Translations under genes and position numbers: made by a program | Notes under the pieces: model-generated | What the model saw: only the letters and a program-made list of their open reading frames with translations | What the model was told of the DNA's origin: nothing | Database searches by the model: none | Source of the DNA: Discostella pseudostelligera | Lineage: Eukaryota; Bacillariophyta; Thalassiosirophyceae; Thalassiosirales; Thalassiosiraceae | Length of the DNA stretch: 53,786 nt | Direction of reading: 5' to 3' | Assembly: GCA_036940085.1 (NCBI GenBank) | Contig: JALLBK010000336.1 | Location: forward strand, 1-53,786 | Shown here: piece after piece, positions 39,088 to 48,881 of the stretch | How positions within the stretch are numbered: position 1 is the stretch's first letter | Layout of the letters: each line of letters opens with the position of its first letter

Positions 39088-40770
39088 CTAGCCTGTTTTC
39101 TTGGTGGGCTTGAGAGTGGAAGGCTTGGTCGTTGTGGGCTTGAGGGTGGTAGGCTTTGCCGTGGTGGGCTTGTTGGTCGTTGGCTTGGTCGTGGTGGGCT
39201 TGAGGGTCGAAGGCTTGGTTGAAGGCTTTGTCGTGGTGGGCTTGTTGGTCGTTGGCTTGGCTGTGGTGGGCTTGTTGGTCGTCGGCTTAGCTGTCGTGGG
39301 CTTGTTGGTCGTTGGTTTGGCCGTGGTGGGCTTGAGGGTGGAAGGGTTTGCCGTGGTGGGCTTGTTGGTCGTTGGCTTAGCTGTCGTGGGCTTGAGGGTG
39401 GAAGGCTTTGCCGTGGTGGGCTTGTTGGTCGAAGGCATGGCTGTAGTTGGTTTGGCTGTCGTGGGCTTGAGGGTGGAAGGCTTGGCCGTGGTGGGCTTGA
39501 GAGTTGAAGGGTTTGCCGTGGTTGGCTTGGTGGTGGGCTTGTTGGTCGTTGGCTTGGCTGTCGTGGGCTTGAGAGTGGAAGGCTTGGCTGTCGGCTTAGC
39601 CGTGAGTTTGCATTGACTTGGAAGACTCGTTTCATTGGCAAGCTTGCATGCTTCGTCGCTGTTGCAACAATTATTCATGTTGGAGTTGATAATTCCCATA
39701 GCGTTGGTTTCAGTTTCAATGTTGAAGGCATAGGAGTAATAGGAAGTGAAACTGCTTCCGTTAGCACCTGCTCCAACACAAGCTTTGTAAGCATTGCAAG
39801 AAGCGGAGATAGCCCCAAGACCTCCTTTATAAAACGGGTCGCCGAAAGCAGCAAGTGTGCAAGCCATTGTGGCATTATTGCAAGAATGGGTGACATTTCC
39901 AACTTGCCCCATACGTGCAAGATATTCGCAAGCGCTGTCTCCATTGCAAGAGTGCGTGACATCTCCAAGGATTCCGTCACCCTTGGCAGCATGACTGCAT
40001 GCATATTGTCCATTGCAAGAATCATTAATGTTTCCAGCTGATCCTCCTTCTTGTGCAAGATATTTGCAAGCGTAGTCTGCATTGCAAGAATTTGTGATAT
40101 GTCCAACTGGTCCTTCCGCCTCGTAGGCAAGATTTTTGCAAGCACTGTCTGCATTGCAGGAATGTGTGATATCTCCAAGAATTCCGTAGTAATACGAGGC
40201 AACTTTGCATGCATTTCGACCTTTGCAAGAATCATTAATATCTCCAACAGTCCCACCGTAACCTCCAATGTAATAGCATGCACTTTCTCCGATGCACGAA
40301 TCATTAATCTCACCAACATTGCCAAGACTTGTCCCCCAATATGCCGATGCTATTCCACGACAAGCCTCGTTTCCATGGCATGAATTATTCAAGCCCCCAA
40401 TACTACCACCTGCAACGAACTCAGCAGAGTCAAGAAATGCAACTATGTTTGTGCACGAATAGTCCCCTCCCTTGCAACTATTTAGGACAAACGGTATGGT
40501 TGCATTTCCGCAAGCATATTTACCGTAGCAGCTTTCATTCTCCACAATTGGAATATTTGCACTCCGGCAAGAAGCATAACCACTACAGCTCCCATCCTTG
40601 CATACCCTGCCAGTAAAATATTCACAAGCATTATCGCCAACGCAACATTTCCCTCCACACGCTTCCTCGCAGGTCTTGCTTGTGTCTTTCTCGTCATAAC
40701 CATTAACGCACATGACCGAATCAGCACATGGTGTGAGTGGTGGGAGGGGGGTATCGTCGGCGCCATTGCT
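39088..40770 (-). CDS. Cys-repeat protein with Thr/Pro/Lys tail, 5' end unresolved
   Basis: Frame open from 40770 (first ATG 40713) to the stop at 39088. The N-terminal part is Cys-rich (CEEACGGKCCVGDNACEYF). It continues with about eleven units of 25-35 residues built on S-C-x(4)-A-C-x(3)-A, e.g. SCKGRNACKVA, SCNADYACKYLA, SCNGDSACEYLA, usually preceded by VG(D/N)I(N/T)(D/H). The last 170 residues are KPTT/KPST repeats (TAKPTTNKPTT) ending PTKKTG. No membrane segment at the C-terminus. The signal peptide is not in view: upstream lies a TAG, possibly a splice acceptor, then the N at 40840. Extracellular or cell-wall location is inferred from Cys pairs and Thr/Pro composition. Function unknown. 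Confidence 0.75.
   Translation of the reverse strand, partial: SNGADDTPLPPLTPCADSVMCVNGYDEKDTSKTCEEACGGKCCVGDNACEYFTGRVCKDGSCSGYASCRSANIPIVENESCYGKYACGNATIPFVLNSCKGGDYSCTNIVAFLDSAEFVAGGSIGGLNNSCHGNEACRGIASAYWGTSLGNVGEINDSCIGESACYYIGGYGGTVGDINDSCKGRNACKVASYYYGILGDITHSCNADSACKNLAYEAEGPVGHITNSCNADYACKYLAQEGGSAGNINDSCNGQYACSHAAKGDGILGDVTHSCNGDSACEYLARMGQVGNVTHSCNNATMACTLAAFGDPFYKGGLGAISASCNAYKACVGAGANGSSFTSYYSYAFNIETETNAMGIINSNMNNCCNSDEACKLANETSLPSQCKLTAKPTAKPSTLKPTTAKPTTNKPTTKPTTANPSTLKPTTAKPSTLKPTTAKPTTAMPSTNKPTTAKPSTLKPTTAKPTTNKPTTANPSTLKPTTAKPTTNKPTTAKPTTNKPTTAKPTTNKPTTTKPSTKPSTLKPTTTKPTTNKPTTAKPTTLKPTTTKPSTLKPTKKTG
39100..39610. repeat. Coding minisatellite (KPTT/KPST) in the Cys-repeat gene
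   Basis: On the plus strand the words GTGGTGGGCTTG, TTGGTCGTTGGCTTGG and AGGGTGGAAGGCTT recur with 18-36 bp spacing. On the minus strand they encode alternating KPTT, NKPTT, AKPTT and LKPTT units. The opposite strand is also open, which is a consequence of the repeat and not a second gene. Confidence 0.85.
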
Positions 40771-40912
40771 CTACGACGACGAGGACTCAAGATTCCAGCA
40801 TCAACATCATGACGAGCAAAAACTTTCCACGACAATATGNGCTCTACGACGACGAGGACTCAAGATTCCAGCATCAACATCATGACGAGCAAAAACTTTC
40901 CACGACAATATG
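40768..40912. repeat. 72-nt direct duplication flanking an N (40840)
   Basis: 40768-40839 and 40841-40912 are identical (GCTCTACGACGACGAGGACT at the start, CCACGACAATATG at the end) with one N between them. This looks like two contig ends with an unmerged 72-nt overlap. Confidence 0.9.
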
Positions 40913-41783
40913 GTTCTTTCAACATCGTTGTTGCTCTTGTTTCCTTGTGTAGGATGGGAAGGGTGCATAATATCTTCTCGGTTGTCATTCCTAAGCAACA
41001 AAGAGGAGAGTTTCGGAGCCAAGGAGGACCGCCCTTCATAGTTGCTTCCGTATGGGGCATCGCCACCATCTACAACTAGTTCTCCCTCGCCCTTCTTCGT
41101 GTTTGACGTGGTTAGTCGCTGCTGGAGGACAGCTTCTTGATGAGGATGTGACTCGGCCACATTGTTCGTCTAGTACAGAATCGTCATGTGACAGTGAAGA
41201 CAACTAAAACACGAGTTTGGCAATAAATCATGGTAAATCATATCGGAACGCACCAATCCAAATGTGTTGCTGTGGGTCGATGAGCTCCTAGACACGAACA
41301 GCAAGAATGCCGTAGTGGAGAAACGCATAGTTGAATTGAGGATTGGATGGTGATTGGATGGTGGCTGGATTAATCAATTATTCTGATTATGTACCACTCC
41401 TAGTACGAGGAGCAGGAGTGAGACTTAATTCCCTTCTCTTCTCGTCGCTCCTTGCACTGCTAGCACCCAGCGCAGGCTTAGTAGCACCCGCCGGCTTATT
41501 TAGCACCCGCCGGCTTAGCACCTGCCGGCTTAGCACCTGCCGGCTTAGCACCTCTTAGCACCCGCCGGCTTAGCACCCGCCGGCTTAGCACCCGCCACCC
41601 GCCACCCTCCGGCTTACGACTTACGATACTGCTGCCAAGCTGGAAGCGAAAGTGTGAGTGTGATGGACAGGATCGGACAGACAGAAGGTGTGTCGTATCC
41701 TACGGAGAGGATGGCCTCCAGAACATAGAAGCAAAATGGAAGAAGAAGAAGAAGAAGAAGAAGATGAAGGTGTGGTTGTCAAA
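40913..41783. other. Intergenic with 15-bp minisatellite and GAA run
   Basis: Between the Cys-repeat gene and the FANCM stop. It may contain the missing first exon of the Cys-repeat gene (a minus-strand frame at 40841-41160 is open but hydrophilic and not convincing). Holds the 15-bp array at 41461-41615 and a GAA/AAG triplet run near 41738-41763. Confidence 0.45.
41461..41615. repeat. 15-bp minisatellite CTTAGCACCCGCCGG
   Basis: About eight copies of CTTAGCACCYGCCGG with small insertions (CTTATT, CCT) run from 41461 to 41615 and decay into CACCCGCCACC. No coding potential is supported. Confidence 0.85.
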
Positions 41784-44700
41784 TTATTTTGCGTATGGGT
41801 TGATTGGTGGTGCCGACGATGATTTTTGTTGCATCCTAAATTGACGCCGTCTCAATGCTTCTGATCGCTTCGCTTCAATAATAGACCGTTGCTCTGCTGT
41901 TAGAATGGATGTTTGGTTGTTCTGTGCACCATTCGATGCATCAGCGGGCACACCTACAACTGGGAATGCATGATCTATCTGGTTCTGCAATTCAAGTCCA
42001 ACTTGAATCGACGAGCTGTCGTAATTTTTGGTTGACGTGCTGGTGGTGGTGGTGTTCATTGATTGCAATCCAACATGATGATTTGACTGTATCGGGGAAT
42101 CAACTTGGCTGTTTGCACTTCCCGCAAGATGATGATATTCCTCTTCTATTTGGTCAGCATCGCCACCACTGAAATCCAGCAGTATGACAGAAAATATACG
42201 ATATCGATGTTACCAACCGTGTCGGAGAAGTTACAGCGAAATTGGAGGGAAGCAAAAAGCATACGAGATAACACTTACGTCCTATGATAATCAAGCACAC
42301 TCCGTATGAAATTCATATTCCCAAGGCCCTTTTGAGATGACTCTGAATCTTGACTTTCATTCGTCGTAGCATTGAGCATTCTTCTATTGAACACGGGAGT
42401 CTTCCAGAAATCGTTTAAGTCCTTCTGGTGGTTTATTTGTCTGTGATGATACGACTCTCCATTATCATAATCATCAGTATGAGAATCTGCACTCACACGG
42501 TCGAGATCATCTTGAGTGTATCCAAGTTGACTGGAATCGTTAATGAAGCTGTCGCTGAAGGGAATGCGCGGAATGGGAAAAATAAAACTTTGATTCGTCA
42601 GAAACTAATAACCAGGCCTGGTAATTCTAGAAAAATCGTTCACTCACTGACTCATTTCTTCATCCTCTATCTGTTGGATGAAGTCTTCTTCATCATCCGA
42701 ATTCTCAGAGTCATCATAGGCTTCAGTATCCAGAAATTTGCACCGATATTTTTGTTCTAGTTTCTTTCGCACTTTGTCCATATCTTGGAATGCGTCTCTC
42801 CTGCTCTTCACTTCTTGCTGGTTTGTTCGATCTCTTTCTGGTGCAACCCTGAGACGCTTCCGTAGTTTCCCAACATTGTTGTGCCGTTCCAGTGGAGTAT
42901 CAGTAAGACTATCGAGCGAGTCCCTTTGATGCTCTATTTGATGATTTTGCAGTGGCGCTTGGAATTCTTCAATGCTGGGAGCTTCCGTTTGGATTGTACG
43001 ATCTCTTCCCGGTGCTGCCCTGAGACGCTTCCGTAGTTTCCCAACATCTTCGCGCCATTCCAGTGGAGTATCAGTAAGGCTATCGAGCGATTTTCTATGC
43101 TGGTCCAGGGGTGTATCGGTAAGACCATCGAGCGATTCTCTTTGATGCCCAGTAATTTGGTGACTTTGCAGTGGTGCTTGGAATTCTTCAACGCTCTCTA
43201 CTTCTGGCTGGTTCGCACGATCTGTTTCCTGTGCTACCCTGAGACGCTTCCGTAGTTTCCCAACATTTTTGTGCCGATCCAATTGAGTATCAGTAAAGTT
43301 GCCAAGAGATCGTCGTTGCAGCGGTGTATCAGTCAAATCTTCAAGATGTGTAGCTGGATCATTCTCTGACTCGTTAGCTCGGATTGGTGTATCGGGCATA
43401 TGATCTGGAACTGACTTTGAGTTGGACTGGGGTTGACTGTCAGCCAAACACTTGTCTGGGGGTGTTTGACCTGCAAGCCCTTCGATCGCGGCAATGGTGT
43501 TGGTCACCTCTAAAAGAGATTTCTCGCTTTGATCATCATCATATTCTTCTTCTCCTTCTGATGACGACGACGATGAAGACGATGATGAATTCTGGGTGGG
43601 TAGCTGAAAAAAGCATTCAGCTTTGCTACTCGATGCTTGTTCACAAACTGTGAAATCTAAACCGTGATCTTCCGCACTGTCACCTTGATTCAGCACTGGC
43701 AAATCAACGGCGCCATGGTCTTCGCGTGACGTGATGACGTAATGGATTTCAGTATCATTCATAATCTCCTTCGACAGTTCACGTGGCCCGTAGTTTGCTC
43801 TCTCAAATGAACTTGCTTCAATTTCCTGAACAGGGTTCAACATCTGAGAGTTGACATTCCCTACTGCGCTGATCAAACTATTTTCATTCATTTCGGAAGA
43901 TCGTTTACATGACATTGTAACCATTGTCGACTCTCGATGTATGCTTGCCTCCGCTACTTTTCCCGTGCTTACTTCATCGTCAGCTCTCTGCGAATCAATT
44001 CCAAACGAATCGCCGATATAACTGTGAAAATCAGGACAATTATCGACATCCCCACCGAGGTTGGGGTAAGGAGGTTTCGCTTCAGAGGAGAAGGAATTCC
44101 GATTTGACCGTGCGTCCAACTCGACATTACTGGTATTATCAAAGAAAGCACAGAGATCATCAGTTACTGACATCTCTGACAATGCACTTGACGCAGTTTC
44201 TTCGTCAGAGTCACGAAGAGCCATCCCAGGCGGAGCAACGACTGAACATTGGTTATGGCTTGTTGCATCGAATAGATACGCAATTTGTGAGAAATCATAT
44301 CCTCCAGGAATGACACAGATTTCGGGGTGGGCGAAAATTTTATCCAAGGTAATGGTAGCAGAGTTCCTCTCGGTGTGTAAGTCCAAATCATGTCGATGGC
44401 TTTGGCGGCCAAAAGAAGATTGCTCACAACCTAAATTCGATGATCGACAATCGTCCTCAGAGTCAAGGAATTCTGTCAGATTTATTTTGTTGCCTTCGAT
44501 ACTCTCTGTCACATACACATCATCTGACAGTCCGGGATCATTTTCCTTGTCGACATCAGCATATATTTCCCCCAACATCCTCAACACACGTGAGGATCTG
44601 CCCACATTAACTGCTTGACGTTTTGAATAAACGGATTGGTTTCTCGAGTTAATGTATTTTCGCTTGACGGAAGGAGGAAATTCATTTCGGAATTGTTCAA

Positions 44701-47700
44701 AATCACGGCAGGATGAACGCGGAAGCTGACCGAAACTATTCAATCGCTCCATCTCCTCGTTAGGTTCGAGTCTCCATTGAATCGCAACGGCTGCACCTCT
44801 GACACGCTTCGTCTTTACACCAAGGTTACGGCCGCGTGCTTTGGGCGTGTGCCCACTCACTTGAGAGAGGTGAAAGGCAGCAACAGTCATCTTTTTCCGC
44901 AACAAAATCGGCTCAACCCCAAACATGGGAACGCTACGGCTTAATTTGAAGACGGAGGGATCTTTGAGCGCTCTCGCAATTTTGTTACTGTTTGTCACAG
45001 ACTGCTGATAGCTGTTTTATGCATGGAGAGAATAAAGGTGAAGGGATACAGGTGATTCAACAACCGATGAAGAGCACGCCAATTTTACTCATACCTCTTT
45101 TCTTCATGTTCTGCGACAAGGAAGACTACACGTCCATTCCGTTTTCGCCCTGTACGACCATTCCGCTGAACTAGTTTTTGGAGGTGGGACGAAAGAGAGT
45201 ATGGATAATTCTGTCATGCAATCAAATAAAGTGAGACACCATTCAAGAACACTACTTTCTTACTGCTTCGAATGGGACTCTTCATTACATCGAAGTTCAC
45301 AATTAGGTCTACTTCCCCAATCTGTAAAATTAATGATAGTTGAGATATCAACGATGAAATCATGGTAGTGCAGATATTGAAACATCGTCATCCGAAACTC
45401 ACGTCAAGTCCTTCTTCTCCAACACACGTACAGACAAGAATGTTGAACACGCCCTCACCAAACTGCCTTAAGACCGCTTGTTGTTGTGCTTGATTCATAC
45501 CGGCTTGTACATCCTGACCTGATGTCGACGATCTCGCCTTTCCTTTTTTGCTCGATTGGCCAATAAACTGGTGCGTGAAAGCCGAGGCAATGATGAGTAA
45601 GTAACTCAGATATTAAAAAAACCGATAATTTTGCAGAGGTATCAACTCACCTGGGCAGGCTTTAACAAGATATTGTTTTGCGAATTTAGCATTTTGACAA
45701 TCTCCTCAACTGAATCTCGCCACTGCGAGAAGACAATTGCACGCGTGGATTCACCGACGGCCTTTTTCCTCTCGAAATGCTCGACTAGGACTTCTACCAG
45801 CTTGATCAGTTTGGGGTTGTTTTCAAAGCTGTCTGATGGTCGGCTACCCCTTCCTTCGGGATGCTCTGTTCCACTTGCAACAGCCAAGTCATGCATGAGA
45901 GATTGAAAGGCTGACTGTCTCGAAACGAAATTCATATACTGCTTTCGGGATGCAGCTTCTAAATTCGTTCTTGCCATGTTCACGCCATGCTGCTTGAGAT
46001 TCCCTCGTGCACCGACCAGGTCGCGCAAGCTGTTGAACTGTGCACCCAACCGATGATCATGGGTCCGTGCAAGGTAATCCTGATAAGCCTGATGTACAAC
46101 ATACGAACTCAGATTGGCACTATCGTACTGCAACCTCTGGGATACATTTTCTTCCCGTAAACGACTTAGAATCGGTGCAATGAGTTCTGAAAACTGCCTG
46201 TCCAGAGATTTGACAATATCCGGCTGCTTTATGACAATGACCTCTTCTTCGCGGTGGTGGATGTACTGTTTGACAATCGGATCAGACTCTGTCCTAGCTT
46301 CGATTCGACTAATTTTCAATGTGTCCAACACAGCCTGGATTGATTTGATGTCGGTGCCGGGAGTAGCGCTAAGACCCAAAAGACGGAACTTAGCACTCGA
46401 TTGTTCGATTAATCTCACGAGGACTGAATACGCGTGATCTCCAGTGGCACGATGCGCTTCATCCATGACAACACAAACGATTTGTTTTGCATCGCAACGC
46501 CCTTCTTCAATGTCTTTTACCAACGTTTGGGGAGTGCAGAAGAAGACGCGCTTGTTGCTCCACATGGCTTCTCGTGAATCGGGTTTACTCCTCCCTGATA
46601 TCTCCGCAGTGTGCTTTTCGGGTATACCCATAATTTTGTAGCTAATTGACGGGTGAGGGAATGGGCAACAAATCGTTTCCTTAGCAAAAGGGATGATTCA
46701 GAAATAAATAATTGATGAAATGGTGTATAACTTACCATGCATGGATTTGTTGACTGACCAAAGGTCGAGTAGGAGCGCAGAATACAACCTTTCCCGTGGG
46801 AAACCATCGGTAGTAATTGTACATCACCACTGCTGCAATCAACGTTTTACCCAATCCAGTCGGTAAAGAAACTAGCGTATTTTGTATGATGGATGCATGC
46901 GACATCTCCAGTTGATACTGGTGAAACATCATGGACCAAAACTCAGTGAATAAGTAGTATTGAATTGCAAACTGTTGGCAAAAGGGGGTAGTATGTACTT
47001 ACTGCACGTTCGGGATAGTTCTCGTCCACAGGATAAATCCAGTTATGTTGCGTACTAGCACAGATTGGAACCGGGCCGGCCTGAAAGACTCTGGAGTGGG
47101 GGGAATGATAGATGAAATAACTGAGGTAAGTAAGACTAGATTCAAACAAGTGTGCATATAAATCAAAGTGGCTTACTCTTTGCGAATGAATGGCAAGCTT
47201 CCCTGTCGGTAGTTTCCCGTAGCTGTTGGATTTCGTTGTCCAGGCAAGGAATAGGGTGAAGATGGTCGAACACTACTTGTCTGCTGCACTTGCTCATGGC
47301 GTCGTGCCTCCTCGAAAACGTGTGGGGTATTTGAGCTACCTGGTCGGTTAATTCCAATAGATATTGGACTTCTCTGTCCGGGTAAGGAATGGGGTGAAGC
47401 TGGTCGATCTTCCGTCTGCTGCCCCCCTCGCACATGGTGTCGAACTTCCTCGAACAATTGTGGGGTGTTTGAGCTACCTGGTCGGGAGATTTCTGTAGAT
47501 GATGGTATTGTTTGTCTGGATAGTGAATTATGCTGCTGCTGCTGTAGCTGCTGCTGTGCCTGTTGCCGTGGCTGCTGCTGTGGCTGCTTCGGGGGAAGTT
47601 GTCGTTGTTCTTGTCGCCCATTTGGTACATCTATGATGCTCCCTTCCACTCTGATTGCTTCCATTGATGGCCGTGGTAGTTGTTGTAGTTGTAGTTGTTG

Positions 47701-48237
47701 AGTAGTCTTCTTATATGGATTGTTGACAATACCCGCATGTGATTGTTTATTTTTGGTGGAGTAAGGGTTGTTGACGGGCATCGGTACTACTGTGGATTTT
47801 TCTCCATGGCTCCCCCCCATACCAAGTTGTTGCTGCGGCTGCTGCTGCTGTTGCTGCTGCCGCGGAAGATGTTGGATATGGGAGGAGGGCGATATTAATA
47901 AATGGGAAGATTCGGCTCGATTGGAATGATTCAATGAGCCATTATTCATGCCTCCAGAATCGTTTCTATTCATTCCATTGGTATTAAAATTTCGACGGAA
48001 TGCACTATCATTCAACTCTGCTACTACTGCAGTGGATGCCCCATCCACCTCCACCATTATTTGTCGCTTTCCCGAATATGGATTACTCGCACCATTGACA
48101 AATTGTTGTATTGGCATTGGCTGCTGCTGGTTGGAGTTGTTGCCTACTACCCGCAAAGCATTGCACATGGTGCATCGATGAGCAGCATATTCATGACGAA
48201 AAGTGCATGCGCGACAGCTCCAGCTTTCGACTGCCAT
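41784..48237 (-). CDS. FANCM/Mph1-family DNA helicase, 10 exons, about 1881 aa
   Basis: Exons: 48237-47177, 47090-47003, 46917-46736, 46641-45651, 45567-45403, 45321-45264, 45170-45095, 45011-42648, 42554-42279, 42168-41784; all GT-AG, one frame. An N-terminal RanBP2-type zinc finger (Cys8, 11, 22, 25) precedes a Gln/Pro-rich stretch with internal repeats. The SF2 helicase starts with HNWIYPVDENYPERAYQ, Walker A SLPTGLGKT (to 408), CAPTRPLVSQQ, MDEAH (503-507), LGLSATPG, then the FANCM-type insert, IVFSQWRDSVEEI, CTCVGEEGLDIGEVDL and QRNGRTGRKRNGRVVFL. The long C-terminal part has LTDTPL/KLRKRLR repeats, a DSFI motif at the exon 8/9 junction and ILTAEQRSIIEAKRSEALRR near the end. FANCM remodels stalled forks and crosslinks. 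Divergent from the kinase-Tudor gene. Confidence 0.92.
42840..43330. repeat. Internal coding repeats in FANCM (LTDTPL / VGKLRKRLR)
   Basis: Three full units of about 180 bp encode, on the minus strand, (F/L)TDTxL-(D/E)xH/R-x-VGKLRKRLRxA-x(4)-R-x-Q, interspersed with EEFQAPLQ(S/N)HQI. Two extra SLD(S/G)LTDTPL segments lie between them. On the plus strand the word CCCTGAGACGCTTCCGTAGT recurs near 42847, 43019 and 43239. Confidence 0.8.
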
Positions 48238-48881
48238 GATGATTAGCGTTTGATGTTAGCGAAGTAGTTGTTAGAGAAGTGATACGTATTAATGTCAGAT
48301 GCGGATCCACCCTTTCGCTCGTAACACAGACACTGTGGCTGGGAGCAGGTACGCCATGGCAAAGGCGCTGACGCTGTCTTTTGTCGCACTGTCTCTCTAC
48401 GTTTCAAACAGCGTTCATATTCAAGTTGTTAGAGGCGATGGACTGTGTGGGAGCAATAGCAATAGCGTTGTTGTAATGGCATAGAGGGTCGCCGTACTGA
48501 AGCTATTGAGCGGCGGCAGCGGTCATGCTCTTTTAATTAGCTCTTCGTCTGCGACCGATGGGCATTTGAACCGACGGACAGACGCGCGGATTGGCGCTCA
48601 CGGAGTTTCCCGCCAAAAACATGTCTTTCCCCGCCAAAACATCTTGCAGAAGATTTAATGATATTTGACATTTTTGACCATGACCGCCACTGCCCATGAA
48701 TCATCGATCTGAATGATGAGGGGTGATTGATCTTTAAGCATGATTATGTCAGTGAGTTGGCAGTTGCTGCTCCATGAAGCAGCGCCCCCGCAGCCCACCA
48801 TGATGATGTCTCACACATCATTTTGCAGACCAAGTCAAAGTAATACCCCTCGTCGTGCACCATCGCCACACTTGCATCATC
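48238..48881. promoter_or_regulatory. Divergent FANCM promoter with paired TTTCCCGCCAAAA elements
   Basis: TTTCCCGCCAAAAA at 48606-48619 and TTTCCCCGCCAAAA at 48626-48639 are near-perfect E2F consensus sites in tandem, 20 bp apart. They lie about 375 bp upstream of FANCM and 250 bp upstream of the kinase-Tudor gene. A 61-codon plus-strand frame at 48299-48484 is present but not supported as a gene. Confidence 0.55.

Noticed and set aside
39101..39616. Plus-strand open frame of 171 codons rich in Val/Gly/Leu
   Set aside because: It is the antisense reading of the KPTT minisatellite; the repeat keeps several frames open at once.
38907..39641. Minus-strand Pro/Ser-rich frame of 244 codons
   Set aside because: Another frame of the same repeat region; the KPTT frame continues from a Cys-repeat domain and is the real one.
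39088..40770. Possible CRISPR-like or viral repeat array
   Set aside because: Repeats are coding, directly abutting and variable, with no unique spacers.
40841..41160. Minus-strand frame that could be the first exon of the Cys-repeat gene
   Set aside because: Hydrophilic, no signal peptide, and it joins in a different frame unless an unseen splice is assumed.
48299..48484. Plus-strand 61-codon frame with a signal-like N-terminus
   Set aside because: Short, lies in the FANCM divergent promoter, and has no family similarity I can name.
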